From Clostridiales bacterium (GTDB taxonomy: Bacteria > Bacillota > Clostridia > Christensenellales > Aristaeellaceae), in NCBI GenBank assembly GCA_004557805.1, contig SFFS01000109.1, positions 1 through 8,761 of the forward strand: a DNA stretch of 8,761 bases. The letters run 5' to 3'. A model generated the notes under the pieces. The model did not search any database, was not told the origin of the DNA, and was given only the letters and a program-made list of their open reading frames with translations. Positions 1 through 6,056 of the stretch are shown here, in pieces; position 1 is the stretch's first letter; every line of letters starts with the position of its first letter. Both the position numbers and the translations under genes were made by a program.

Positions 1-641
1 GCCGCGACATCGAAACCATGGCCCCCATCGAAGAAGGCCCGTTCTACTCCGTGGAGCTGACGCCCTGCGTCGTGGCCACCACTGGCGGCGCCGTGCGCAA
101 CCCCAAGTCTCAGGTGCTTGACTGGAACGAGAATGTCATCCCGCACCTGTACACCGCGGGCGAACTGGGCAGCTATGTTTCCAACCTCTATCAGAACGGC
201 ACGTTCCTCAACGAGTGCATTTCCTCCGGCCGCGCCGCCGCGCAGGATATTTACGGCGTCGAGCCGCACTATGACTACAAGGGCAACGACTACGTCGTGC
301 CGCTCGAGGACGATACCGTCCGCGACATGGTCTGGTCGAGCTCTTCCGTCGGCCCCGTGATGAACGCTTCCAAGGCCAAGGACGGCGAATACTATCGCTC
401 CTCCGAAAGCACGCACGGTCCCTGGACGATGACCTTCACCGTCAAGGACGGCAAGTTCACCTCCTTCGCCATGACGGAAGGCGCGGAGAACTTGCTGATG
501 ACCGAAGAACAGTTCAAGTCCTTCACCGACTCGATCATCGAGGCGCAGGATCTGGGCGTTGACGCCGTGTCCGGCTGCACGCAGGACAGCGAAGCGATCG
601 TCGCCGCGATTCAGAAGGCGCTGGATGCTTCTACGAAGTAA
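1..641 (+). CDS. FAD-dependent fumarate-reductase-like flavoprotein with C-terminal FMN-binding domain (3' end only)
   Basis: The 5' end lies outside the window; the frame is open from base 3 and stops with TAA at 639-641. The first ~80 visible residues match the end of the FAD_binding_2 family (fumarate reductase, urocanate reductase and 3-ketosteroid dehydrogenase type flavoproteins): a Thr-Gly-Gly turn, then 'HLYTAGELGSYVSN', then a 'GTFLNECISSGRAAAQDI' FAD-contact helix. Residues from about nt 320 to 635 form an FMN_bind domain ('DGEYY...TMTFTVKDGKFTSF...') ending in DAVSGCTQDS at 561-590. Family knowledge: such proteins transfer electrons to an organic acceptor, and the FMN is often attached covalently by ApbE through the last Thr/Ser of D-x-x-(S/T)-G-A-(S/T)-x-(T/S). 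Here that position is Asp (codon 585-587), with Ser next to it. The substrate cannot be told from this fragment, and localisation is unknown because the N-terminus is missing. A terminator follows directly, so it is a separate transcription unit from rimP. Confidence 0.88.
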   Translation, partial: RDIETMAPIEEGPFYSVELTPCVVATTGGAVRNPKSQVLDWNENVIPHLYTAGELGSYVSNLYQNGTFLNECISSGRAAAQDIYGVEPHYDYKGNDYVVPLEDDTVRDMVWSSSSVGPVMNASKAKDGEYYRSSESTHGPWTMTFTVKDGKFTSFAMTEGAENLLMTEEQFKSFTDSIIEAQDLGVDAVSGCTQDSEAIVAAIQKALDASTK

Positions 642-655
642 TTCCAGAGGATACG

Positions 656-694
656 AAAGGCTGCCGCGTTTCTCCGCGGCGGCCTTTTTGTGTT
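656..694 (+). terminator. Intrinsic terminator of the flavoprotein gene
   Basis: An 11-bp stem (658-668 with 675-685, one T-G wobble) encloses a 6-base loop. The GC-rich stem is followed by a T-run (685-689, then G T G TTTT). It starts 15 bases after the TAA stop, the expected place for a Rho-independent terminator of the upstream gene. Adjacent A and T residues can extend the stem by two more A-T pairs. Confidence 0.9.
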
Positions 695-740
695 TTCGCC
701 TTGCGCCGGAACAGGCGGCTTCCCACGCCTGCGGTTATGA

Positions 741-853
741 TTCAGGCGTTTCGCGCCCTTAGCCACGCCAGAGGCTGCACGCTGCGAAGGCACGCCGGTT
801 TCTTTTTTGCGCCGCGCGGCGGACACAAAAAGGGCGCGTTCAGCGCCCCTGAA
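741..853. repeat. Imperfect long inverted repeat in the intergenic spacer
   Basis: The left arm 741-760 reads TTCAGG-CGTTT-CGCGCCCTT. The reverse complement of the right arm 830-853 reads TTCAGG-GGCGCTGAA-CGCGCCCTT. Fifteen bases therefore pair in two perfect blocks (6 and 9 bp) around an asymmetric internal loop. About 70 bases lie between the arms and include the 810-821 palindrome. The right arm also folds locally into the minus-strand terminator hairpin, so the two structures are alternatives. Its role is unknown. Confidence 0.5.
825..848 (-). terminator. Minus-strand-oriented terminator-like hairpin
   Basis: Read on the minus strand, a 6-bp G/C stem (848-843 with 837-832) closes a 5-base loop and is followed by five T residues (831-827) and then GTG. 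This is the form of a Rho-independent terminator for transcription running leftward. No minus-strand gene is visible to its right, since the next gene there is rimP on plus. It could block antisense transcription from the rimP promoter region, end an unannotated small RNA, or be part of a repeat element. Confidence 0.45.
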
Positions 854-908
854 CCGCCCGAAACGCCGTATTGCGCCTTGTTTTTTCAAACTTTACTTCC
901 TTTTGGGG

Positions 909-937
909 TTGTTTTCCGTATGACGGCGTGATATAAT
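909..937 (+). promoter_or_regulatory. Extended -10 promoter of the rimP-nusA-infB operon
   Basis: A perfect TATAAT at 932-937 is preceded by TG at 929-930 (TGnTATAAT, an extended -10 for the housekeeping sigma factor). A weak -35 element, TTGTTT, lies at 909-914 with a 17-base spacer. The surrounding 880-960 region is markedly AT-richer than the rest of the window. Transcription should start near 943-945, giving an untranslated leader of about 100 bases. It is the only convincing promoter I see in front of the eight-gene cluster. Confidence 0.8.
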
Positions 938-977
938 AGCGATTGTGGGTTTAGTTTTTGAACTGTTGGCATGAACG

Positions 978-1000
978 AGAGTGGGACATCCCGCTCTTTT
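978..1000 (+). promoter_or_regulatory. Leader hairpin with short U-run: candidate NusA-responsive attenuator
   Basis: An 8-bp stem, 978-985 (AGAGTGGG) with 990-997 (CCCGCTCT, one T-G wobble), closes a 4-base ACAT loop. It is followed by TTTT (997-1000) and then A T G T T G. The hairpin lies inside the ~100-base leader, about 34 bases downstream of the predicted start of transcription and 44 upstream of rimP. A weak stem with a short interrupted U-run is the type of intrinsic terminator that needs NusA. In Bacillus subtilis NusA is reported to autoregulate its own operon by termination in the leader. That it does so here is inference by position and shape. Confidence 0.65.
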
Positions 1001-1032
1001 ATGTTGATACGGTTCTTTTCCGCAAATTCATG

Positions 1033-1043
1033 AAGGAGTCGGT
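1033..1043 (+). promoter_or_regulatory. Ribosome binding site of rimP
   Basis: AAGGAG at 1033-1038 is 5 bases before the ATG at 1044. This fixes the rimP start and shows that the first cistron has an independent, near-consensus Shine-Dalgarno sequence. Confidence 0.8.
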
Positions 1044-1526
1044 ATGCCGCAGAAGGAAATTCAAACCGTCGTAACGCCGCTTTGTCAAAAACTGGCGGAT
1101 AAAATGAACTATGAACTGGTCGACGCCGAGCTGGTAAAAGAAGGGCCCGGGCGTTATTTGCGTATCTACATCGACCGTCCGGGCGGCATTTCGCTCGATG
1201 AACTCGAAAAGTTCCATCGGGAAATCCAGCCGCAGCTGGACCGGGTCGATTATGATTTTCTGGAGGTCTGCTCCCCCGGGCTGGACAGGCCGCTGAAAAA
1301 GGACCGCGATTTTGAGCACGCTCTGGGCGGCAAGGTGGAAGTGCGGCTCTTCAAGCCCGTTGACGGAAAGAAGCTGTTTGAAGGCGCGCTGCGCGCGTGG
1401 AACGCGGAGACCGTGACGATCGAGGATGCGTCCGGCCTGCGGGAGTTTCCGCGCAGGGGCGTCGCGCTGATTAAGCCTGTAATTGAAATTGATCTGGACG
1501 ACGACGAGGGAGACGACATCTTATGA
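1044..1526 (+). CDS. rimP: Ribosome maturation factor RimP
   Basis: A 160-aa cytoplasmic protein needed for 30S subunit maturation; it binds the free small subunit and promotes uS12 incorporation. The N-terminal alpha/beta domain carries the family pattern: 'YELVDAELVKEGPGRYLRIYIDRPGGISLDELEKFHREI' across about residues 28-66, then 'LEVCSPGLDRPLKK' near residues 73-86. The C-terminal half (about 88-152) is the SH3-like domain, starting 'DFEHALGGKVEVRLFKP'. The tail is acidic (DLDDDEGDD). Length is normal for the family (about 150-160 aa). The family usually has Ser in the 'EVSSPG' motif; here it is EVCSPG. It is the first gene of the operon, and its TGA overlaps the nusA ATG by 4 bases (ATGA, 1523-1526), which suggests coupled translation. 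Older names are YhbC and YlxS. Confidence 0.97.
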   Translation: MPQKEIQTVVTPLCQKLADKMNYELVDAELVKEGPGRYLRIYIDRPGGISLDELEKFHREIQPQLDRVDYDFLEVCSPGLDRPLKKDRDFEHALGGKVEVRLFKPVDGKKLFEGALRAWNAETVTIEDASGLREFPRRGVALIKPVIEIDLDDDEGDDIL

Positions 1527-2617
1527 ACATGGAAGTCATCCGCGCTGCGGAAGCGCTTGCCAAGGAAAAGGGAATCAATCAGGACGTGCTTTTCAGCGCG
1601 ATTGAAGAGGCGCTCAAATCCGCCTATCGCAAAAATTTCCGCAAAGTGAGCCCCACCAGCACTTCGCAGAACGTCGATGTGACCATCGACCGTTCAACTG
1701 GCGCGGTGCAGGTGTTCGCGCGCAAAATCGTTGTAGAAAGCGTGGAGGACGATTCGCAGGAGATCAGCCTCGTGGAAGCGCAGCGCATTCAGCCCAGTTT
1801 CCAGCCCGGCGATATCGTGCAGGTGGAAATCACCCCCGGCGATTTCGGCCGCGTCGCGGCGCAGACCGCCAAGCAGGTGATCGTCCAGCGCATCCGCGAA
1901 GCCGAGCGGGGCATCATCTACGACGAATACATCGAGAAAGAAAACGAGATTCTCACCGCCATCGTGCAGCGCGTCGAAGGCAAGAGCGTATACGTCGAGC
2001 TGGGCAAGACCGAAGGCGTGATCGAACCGAATGGCCAGATGCCTGGCGAAGAATATAATGTAAACGACCGCCTGAAGGTGTACGTGCTCGAGGTGCAGCG
2101 CACCACGCGCGGCCCGCAGGTGCTCGTCAGCCGGACGCATCCGGGCCTGGTCAAGCGCCTGTTCGAGCTGGAATCGCCTGAAATCCAGACCGGCACGGTG
2201 CAGATCAAATCGATTGCGCGCGAAGCCGGTTCCCGCACGAAGATGGCCGTTTCCTCGTCCGATCCGATCATCGATCCGGTCGGCAGCTGCGTCGGCCCGC
2301 GCGGAAGCCGCGTGGAGAGCGTGGTGAACGAGCTCAAGGGCGAGAAGATCGACATCATCAAATGGTCGGCCGACCCGGCGGAGTTCATCGCCAACGCGCT
2401 GAACCCGGCGCGCGTGCTGAGCGTGTTCACCTCGGAGGAGAACAAAGCCTGCCGCGTGATCGTGCCGGATAACCAGCTGTCGCTCGCCATCGGCAAGGAA
2501 GGGCAGAACGCCCGGCTGGCCGCGAAGCTGACCGGCTGGAAGATCGACATCAAGTCTCAGACCCAGGCGACGAGCATGCTCGACGAGCCTGTCGGAGAGG
2601 AGCCGGAAGAGGCGTGA
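1523..2617 (+). CDS. nusA: Transcription termination/antitermination factor NusA
   Basis: A 364-aa RNA-polymerase-binding elongation factor that stimulates pausing and intrinsic termination and takes part in antitermination complexes. Domains in order: RNAP-binding N-terminal domain (about 1-130, opening 'MEVIRAAEALAKEKGINQDVLF'), S1 domain (about 138-202, 'GKSVYVELGKTEGVIEP'), KH1 (about 225-285, GxxG loop VGPRG at 257-261) and KH2 (about 300-350, GKEG at 324-327 followed by QNARLAAKLTGWKI). It lacks the two C-terminal acidic repeats of E. coli NusA, so it is the short Bacillota form. The ATG at 1523 overlaps the rimP stop. A second in-frame ATG sits at 1529, but the GGGAG at 1508-1512 is better spaced for the first. 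Its product may control the operon through the leader hairpin at 978-1000. Confidence 0.98.
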   Translation: MNMEVIRAAEALAKEKGINQDVLFSAIEEALKSAYRKNFRKVSPTSTSQNVDVTIDRSTGAVQVFARKIVVESVEDDSQEISLVEAQRIQPSFQPGDIVQVEITPGDFGRVAAQTAKQVIVQRIREAERGIIYDEYIEKENEILTAIVQRVEGKSVYVELGKTEGVIEPNGQMPGEEYNVNDRLKVYVLEVQRTTRGPQVLVSRTHPGLVKRLFELESPEIQTGTVQIKSIAREAGSRTKMAVSSSDPIIDPVGSCVGPRGSRVESVVNELKGEKIDIIKWSADPAEFIANALNPARVLSVFTSEENKACRVIVPDNQLSLAIGKEGQNARLAAKLTGWKIDIKSQTQATSMLDEPVGEEPEEA

Positions 2618-2883
2618 AGCCGAAGAAAATTCCGATGCGCATGTGCGTCGGCTGCCGCGAAATGAAAGAAAAGCGCGAACTTCTGCGCGTGGTGCACACG
2701 CCGGAGGGCGCGGTGCTTCTTGATCGCACAGGCAAGCTGAACGGCCGCGGCGCATATGTCTGCAAAAGCGCGCAATGCCTGCAAAAAGCCGTCAAAACGC
2801 GCCAGCTGGAACGGGCGCTGTCCTGCCCCATCAGTCAGGAAGTGTTCGAATCGCTGGAGAAAGCGATGGCGCAGGATGGATGA
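2614..2883 (+). CDS. rnpM: YlxR/RnpM family RNA-binding protein (RNase P modulator)
   Basis: An 89-aa basic protein of the YlxR (DUF448) family. The opening 'PMRMCVGCREMKEKRELLRVV' has the family's C-x-x-C (C11, C14) and is followed by 'DRTGKLNGRGAYVCKS' (about residues 34-49), the conserved GRGAYxC patch. In Bacillus subtilis the family member has been reported to bind the RNase P RNA and modulate RNase P, hence the name RnpM; older work called it YlxR. The start is GTG at 2614, overlapping the nusA TGA by 4 bases (GTGA). AGGAG at 2598-2602 within the nusA end is 11 bases upstream. Position between nusA and ylxQ is the classic Bacillota arrangement. Confidence 0.93.
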   Translation: MKPKKIPMRMCVGCREMKEKRELLRVVHTPEGAVLLDRTGKLNGRGAYVCKSAQCLQKAVKTRQLERALSCPISQEVFESLEKAMAQDG

Positions 2884-3175
2884 GAAGCGGGCGCTTGGAA
2901 CGCTCGGGCTCGCCATGCGCGCCGGGTTCGTCAAAAGCGGCGGCGACGTATGCGAGCGCGAACTTCGCGCGGGCCGCGCGGCGCTGGCGCTGATGGACGC
3001 GGGCGTATCCGAAAACACGCGCGATAAGTTTTCCGCGCTCTGCGCGGGAAAAAACGTCCCGCTGCACGTTCTCCCGGAGGACGCGCTCGGGAACGCCATC
3101 GGCCATCCGGGCCGTATGGTCGCGGTTCTCAAGGAAGGACCGCTCACAACAAAGCTGGAATCGCTGCTTTCATAG
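2876..3175 (+). CDS. ylxQ: L7Ae-family kink-turn RNA-binding protein YlxQ
   Basis: A 99-aa protein of the ribosomal L7Ae/L30e/S12e family (YlxQ, also called RplGA). It carries the family pattern 'LGLAMRAGFVKSG' (about residues 8-20), then 'LRAGRAALALMDAGVSENTRDKF' and 'LPEDALGNAIGHPGRMVAVL'. These proteins bind kink-turns in RNA; the cellular role in bacteria is poorly defined. I place the start at the ATG at 2876, overlapping the ylxR stop by 8 bases. An upstream extension of the frame to 2756 reads only Arg/Lys-rich shadow sequence inside ylxR. GGAGA at 2856-2860 is a distant binding site (15 bases), so expression probably depends on coupling to ylxR. The 'DAGVSENT' segment is slightly altered from the usual 'SDASENT' type. 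Confidence 0.92.
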   Translation: MDEKRALGTLGLAMRAGFVKSGGDVCERELRAGRAALALMDAGVSENTRDKFSALCAGKNVPLHVLPEDALGNAIGHPGRMVAVLKEGPLTTKLESLLS

Positions 3176-3215
3176 GCAGCCTTACCCATACTTATATCGG
3201 GGGTGCAAGGGCAGA

Positions 3216-6050
3216 ATGGCCAAACTCAAGGTGCAGGAAGCAACCAAAGAACTTTCGCTGAATGCGAGCAAGCTGCTTGAGAATGTTACGCGGATCCGCC
3301 GCAGCGCGGACGCGACGCTTTCACAGCTGAAACAGATCGAGCAGACGTTCGTGCGCGCGGAAGAAGAGCGTCTCGAACGCGAAAAGCTGCAGCGCCAGCG
3401 CGAAGCGCTGGAGTCGCAGAGCAACGCGTGGATTATGCCTGAAGAGGCCGAGCCCGCGCCCAAGGCGGAAGCGCCCGCAGCGGAAGCTCCCGCAAAAGAA
3501 GCCGCCCCCGCCGAAAAACCGCAGCCCGAAACCGTCAAGGAACCGGCTGCCGAAAAGCCCGTCTCCCCCGCCCCGGCCAAACAGGAAGCCGCCGCGCAGG
3601 AGAAGCCCGCCGCGCCCAAACCCGTGCAGCAGCCGGCAGCCACAGCAGCACCGCAGAGCGCGCAGCGTCCGCAGCAGCGCCTGCCGGTGCAGCAGGGCGC
3701 GCGTCCGCAGCAGCCGGGCCAGCCGGTGAATCGCCCCGCAAACGCGCAGGGGCCGTATGGCCGTCCCGCCAATCCGCAGGGGCCGTATGGCCGTCCCGCG
3801 AACCCGCAGAGCCCGTATGGCCGTCCCGCCAATCCGCAGGGCCCGTATGGCCGTCCCGCGAACCCGCAGGGCCCGTATGGCCGTCCCGCCAATCCGCAGG
3901 GGCCGTATGGCCGTCCCGCGAACCCGCAGGGCCCGTATGGCCGTCCCGCAGGCGGAGCGCCTCAGGGCGGCGGTTATGGCAATCGTCCGGCAGGCGGAGC
4001 GCCGCGTCCGGGCGGATTTGGCGGCGGAGCCGCCGGCGGAATGGGCGGAAACCGCGGCCGCAGCCGCGGGCCGGAACTGACGCCCACGGTCGAAAAGGAG
4101 CGCGTCTCCAATTACGATCCGAACAAGAAAATGTATCAGCGCCAGCATGATCCGGAGCAGCAGCGCGGCAACAGCCGTCATAAGGGCGGCGTGCGCGAGA
4201 CCGGCATCATGCCCGGCGACGACGAGATGCGCCGCGGCGGCTCCCGCAAGAAGGGCAAGCAGGTCAGCGCGCAGCAGATGATGGCCCCGATCAAGATCGA
4301 AAAGGCGTACATGACCGCCGAAACGATTACCGTCAAGGACCTGACCGAGCGCATCGGCAAGCCTGCGGGCGATATCATCAAGAAACTGCTGCTGCTGGGC
4401 ATTATGGCCACGATCAACCAGGAGCTGGATTACGATACCGCGTCGCTGGTGTGCAGCGAATTCGGCGTAGATCTCGAGCTGAAGCTCGACAAGACCGCCG
4501 AGGATACGCTGGCCGCCGAGAACTTCGAGGACGCCGAGTCCGATCTGGTGGAACGTCCTCCGGTCGTGACGATCATGGGCCATGTCGACCACGGCAAGAC
4601 GACGCTGCTGGACTACATCCGCAAGAGCCACGTTACCGCGGGCGAAGCGGGCGGCATCACGCAGCACATCGGCGCGTATCAGGTCAACCTCAACGGACGG
4701 CTCATCACCTTCCTCGATACCCCCGGCCACGAAGCGTTCACCGCGATGCGTATGCGCGGCGCGCAGGCCACCGATATTGCGATTCTGGTTGTGGCTGCGG
4801 ATGACGGCGTTATGCCGCAGACCATCGAAGCCATCAACCACGCCAAGGCCGCGAACGTGCCGATCATCGTCGCCATCAACAAGATGGATAAGGAAGGCGC
4901 GAATCCCGACCGCATCAAGCAGGATCTGACCAACTACAACCTCGTATGCGAGGAGTGGGGCGGCGACACGATCATGGTGCCGATTTCGGCCGCCAAGGGC
5001 GACAATATCGACACGCTGCTGGAAATGATCCTTCTGGAAGCCGATATGCTCCAGCTCAAGGCGAACCCGAACCGTCAGGCGCGCGGCATCATCATCGAAG
5101 CGCGGCTGGATAAGGGCCGCGGCCCCGTGGCCACGGTGCTGGTGCAGAACGGCACGCTGCATGTGGGCGACACGGTCGTCGCCGGCATGGCTTACGGGCG
5201 CGTACGCGCCATGATGAACGAGCGCGGCGAGCGCGTCAAGGCGGCGCCGCCCTCAACGCCCGTCGAGGTCATCGGCTTCGGCGACGTGCCGGAGGCCGGC
5301 GACGAGATCAACGCCGTGGAAGATACCGAGCTTTCCCGCAAGGTCGCCGAGGAGCGCCGCAGCAAGCAGCGCGCTGCGATGATCAAGGCGAGCAGCAAGG
5401 TCTCGCTGGACGATCTGTTCACGAAGATTTCCGAGGGCGAGCTCAAGGATCTCAACCTCATCATCAAGGCCGACGTGCAGGGTTCCGTCGAAGCCGTCAA
5501 GCAGTCGCTCGAACGCCTGTCGAACGATCAGGTGCGCGTGCGCACGATTCACGGCAGCGTCGGCGCGATCACCGAAAACGACGTCATGCTCGCCTCGACT
5601 GCGGGCGCGATCATCATCGGTTTCAACGTCCGTCCTGAAAACAACGCGCGCGATATGGCCGCCCGCGAGGGCGTGGATATCCGCCTCTACCGCATCATCT
5701 ACAACGCCATCGAGGACGTCGAGAAGGCCATGAAGGGCCTGCTCGCCCCCGAGTTCCGCGAGGTCATCCTGGGCCATGCGCAGGTGCGCAACACGTTCCG
5801 CATCAGCGGCGTGGGCACCATTGCCGGCTGCTACGTCACGGACGGCAAACTGCAGCGCAACGCGCAGGTTCGTCTGCTCCGCGATAACGTGGTGGTGTTT
5901 GAAGGCAACCTCGACTCGCTGCGCCGCTTCAAAGACGACGTTAAGGAAATCTCCACGGGCTACGAGTGCGGCGTCGGGCTCGAAAAGTATAACGACGTTA
6001 AAGAAAACGACGTCATCGAGTGCTTCACCAACGAGCAGGTGGAAAGGTAA
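3216..6050 (+). CDS. infB: Translation initiation factor IF2, with repeat-expanded N-terminal region
   Basis: A 944-aa GTPase that brings fMet-tRNA to the 30S subunit and promotes subunit joining. It is longer than the ~716-aa B. subtilis protein; the excess lies in the N-terminal region. Order: divergent IF2_N-like segment and coiled coil (about 1-75); Ala/Glu/Pro then Gln/Pro-rich tract (76-178); decapeptide array GPYGRPANPQ (179-244); Gly/Arg-rich tract (245-290); basic linker; conserved IF2_N subdomain (about 359-430); G domain with G1 GHVDHGKT (455-462), G2 GGITQHIGAY (479-488), G3 DTPGHE (501-506), G4 NKMD (555-558) and G5 SAAKG (591-595); then the beta-barrel domains and the tRNA-binding C-terminus ('VGTIAGCYVTDGK', 'RFKDDVKEI', 'GYECG'). 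All GTPase motifs are intact. The ATG at 3216 follows AAGGG at 3207-3211, 4 bases away, a modest binding site. A possible internal start is ATG 4311 (M366) after AAAGG. Confidence 0.98.
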   Translation: MAKLKVQEATKELSLNASKLLENVTRIRRSADATLSQLKQIEQTFVRAEEERLEREKLQRQREALESQSNAWIMPEEAEPAPKAEAPAAEAPAKEAAPAEKPQPETVKEPAAEKPVSPAPAKQEAAAQEKPAAPKPVQQPAATAAPQSAQRPQQRLPVQQGARPQQPGQPVNRPANAQGPYGRPANPQGPYGRPANPQSPYGRPANPQGPYGRPANPQGPYGRPANPQGPYGRPANPQGPYGRPAGGAPQGGGYGNRPAGGAPRPGGFGGGAAGGMGGNRGRSRGPELTPTVEKERVSNYDPNKKMYQRQHDPEQQRGNSRHKGGVRETGIMPGDDEMRRGGSRKKGKQVSAQQMMAPIKIEKAYMTAETITVKDLTERIGKPAGDIIKKLLLLGIMATINQELDYDTASLVCSEFGVDLELKLDKTAEDTLAAENFEDAESDLVERPPVVTIMGHVDHGKTTLLDYIRKSHVTAGEAGGITQHIGAYQVNLNGRLITFLDTPGHEAFTAMRMRGAQATDIAILVVAADDGVMPQTIEAINHAKAANVPIIVAINKMDKEGANPDRIKQDLTNYNLVCEEWGGDTIMVPISAAKGDNIDTLLEMILLEADMLQLKANPNRQARGIIIEARLDKGRGPVATVLVQNGTLHVGDTVVAGMAYGRVRAMMNERGERVKAAPPSTPVEVIGFGDVPEAGDEINAVEDTELSRKVAEERRSKQRAAMIKASSKVSLDDLFTKISEGELKDLNLIIKADVQGSVEAVKQSLERLSNDQVRVRTIHGSVGAITENDVMLASTAGAIIIGFNVRPENNARDMAAREGVDIRLYRIIYNAIEDVEKAMKGLLAPEFREVILGHAQVRNTFRISGVGTIAGCYVTDGKLQRNAQVRLLRDNVVVFEGNLDSLRRFKDDVKEISTGYECGVGLEKYNDVKENDVIECFTNEQVER
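3751..3950 (+). repeat. 30-bp tandem repeat with 60-bp higher-order period inside infB
   Basis: Six full 30-bp units start at 3751, 3781, 3811, 3841, 3871 and 3901, and a partial one starts at 3931. They encode GPYGRPANPQ in frame. Units alternate strictly between two synonymous spellings of Ala-Asn: GCC-AAT in units 1, 3, 5 and GCG-AAC in units 2, 4, 6. The true repeat is therefore a 60-bp dimer present three times. Within the array only a few positions vary (for example 3782, 3810 and 3902). A degenerate unit (RPANAQ) precedes it at about 3730-3750. Confidence 0.95.
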
Positions 6051-6056
6051 CGCAGC

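Larger units (their letters stand above)
695..900. other. Non-coding spacer with structured, possibly repetitive sequence
   Basis: I find no credible gene in this stretch. Open frames exist on both strands (about 611-889 on minus, 701-931 on plus). They have no convincing ribosome binding site, are low-complexity Arg/Ala-rich, and the minus one runs through the terminator and into the flavoprotein gene. The stretch contains a 12-base palindrome (810-821), a T-run at 803-808, a terminator-like minus-strand hairpin (825-848), and imperfect inverted-repeat arms at 741-760 and 830-853. The packing of inverted repeats resembles a dispersed intergenic element, but a single copy cannot prove that. 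Confidence 0.5.

Noticed and set aside
611..889. Minus-strand 92-codon frame in the intergenic spacer
   Set aside because: It reads through both terminator hairpins and into the flavoprotein gene, is basic low-complexity, and has no convincing ribosome binding site. More likely non-coding or repeat-derived.
701..931. Plus-strand 76-codon frame in the spacer
   Set aside because: It runs through the inverted repeats into the operon promoter, with no domain signal and no ribosome binding site.
3176..3215. Possible separate infB promoter (TATATC near 3194)
   Set aside because: No -35 element lies at suitable spacing, and the gap is only 40 bases within an otherwise coupled operon.
3751..3950. 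CRISPR-like periodic repeat
   Set aside because: The repeats are directly adjacent with no unique spacers and encode an in-frame decapeptide, so this is a protein-coding minisatellite.
3757..4080. Plus-strand overlapping frame with an Arg-rich repeat (MAVPPIRRGR type)
   Set aside because: It is the +1 frame of the in-frame infB minisatellite. It starts inside the array and has no ribosome binding site.
3321..5162. Minus-strand open frame (613 codons) opposite infB
   Set aside because: It is a mirror of infB codon usage. The repeat array has a period divisible by three, which keeps all frames open and periodic. No family features or ribosome binding site are seen.
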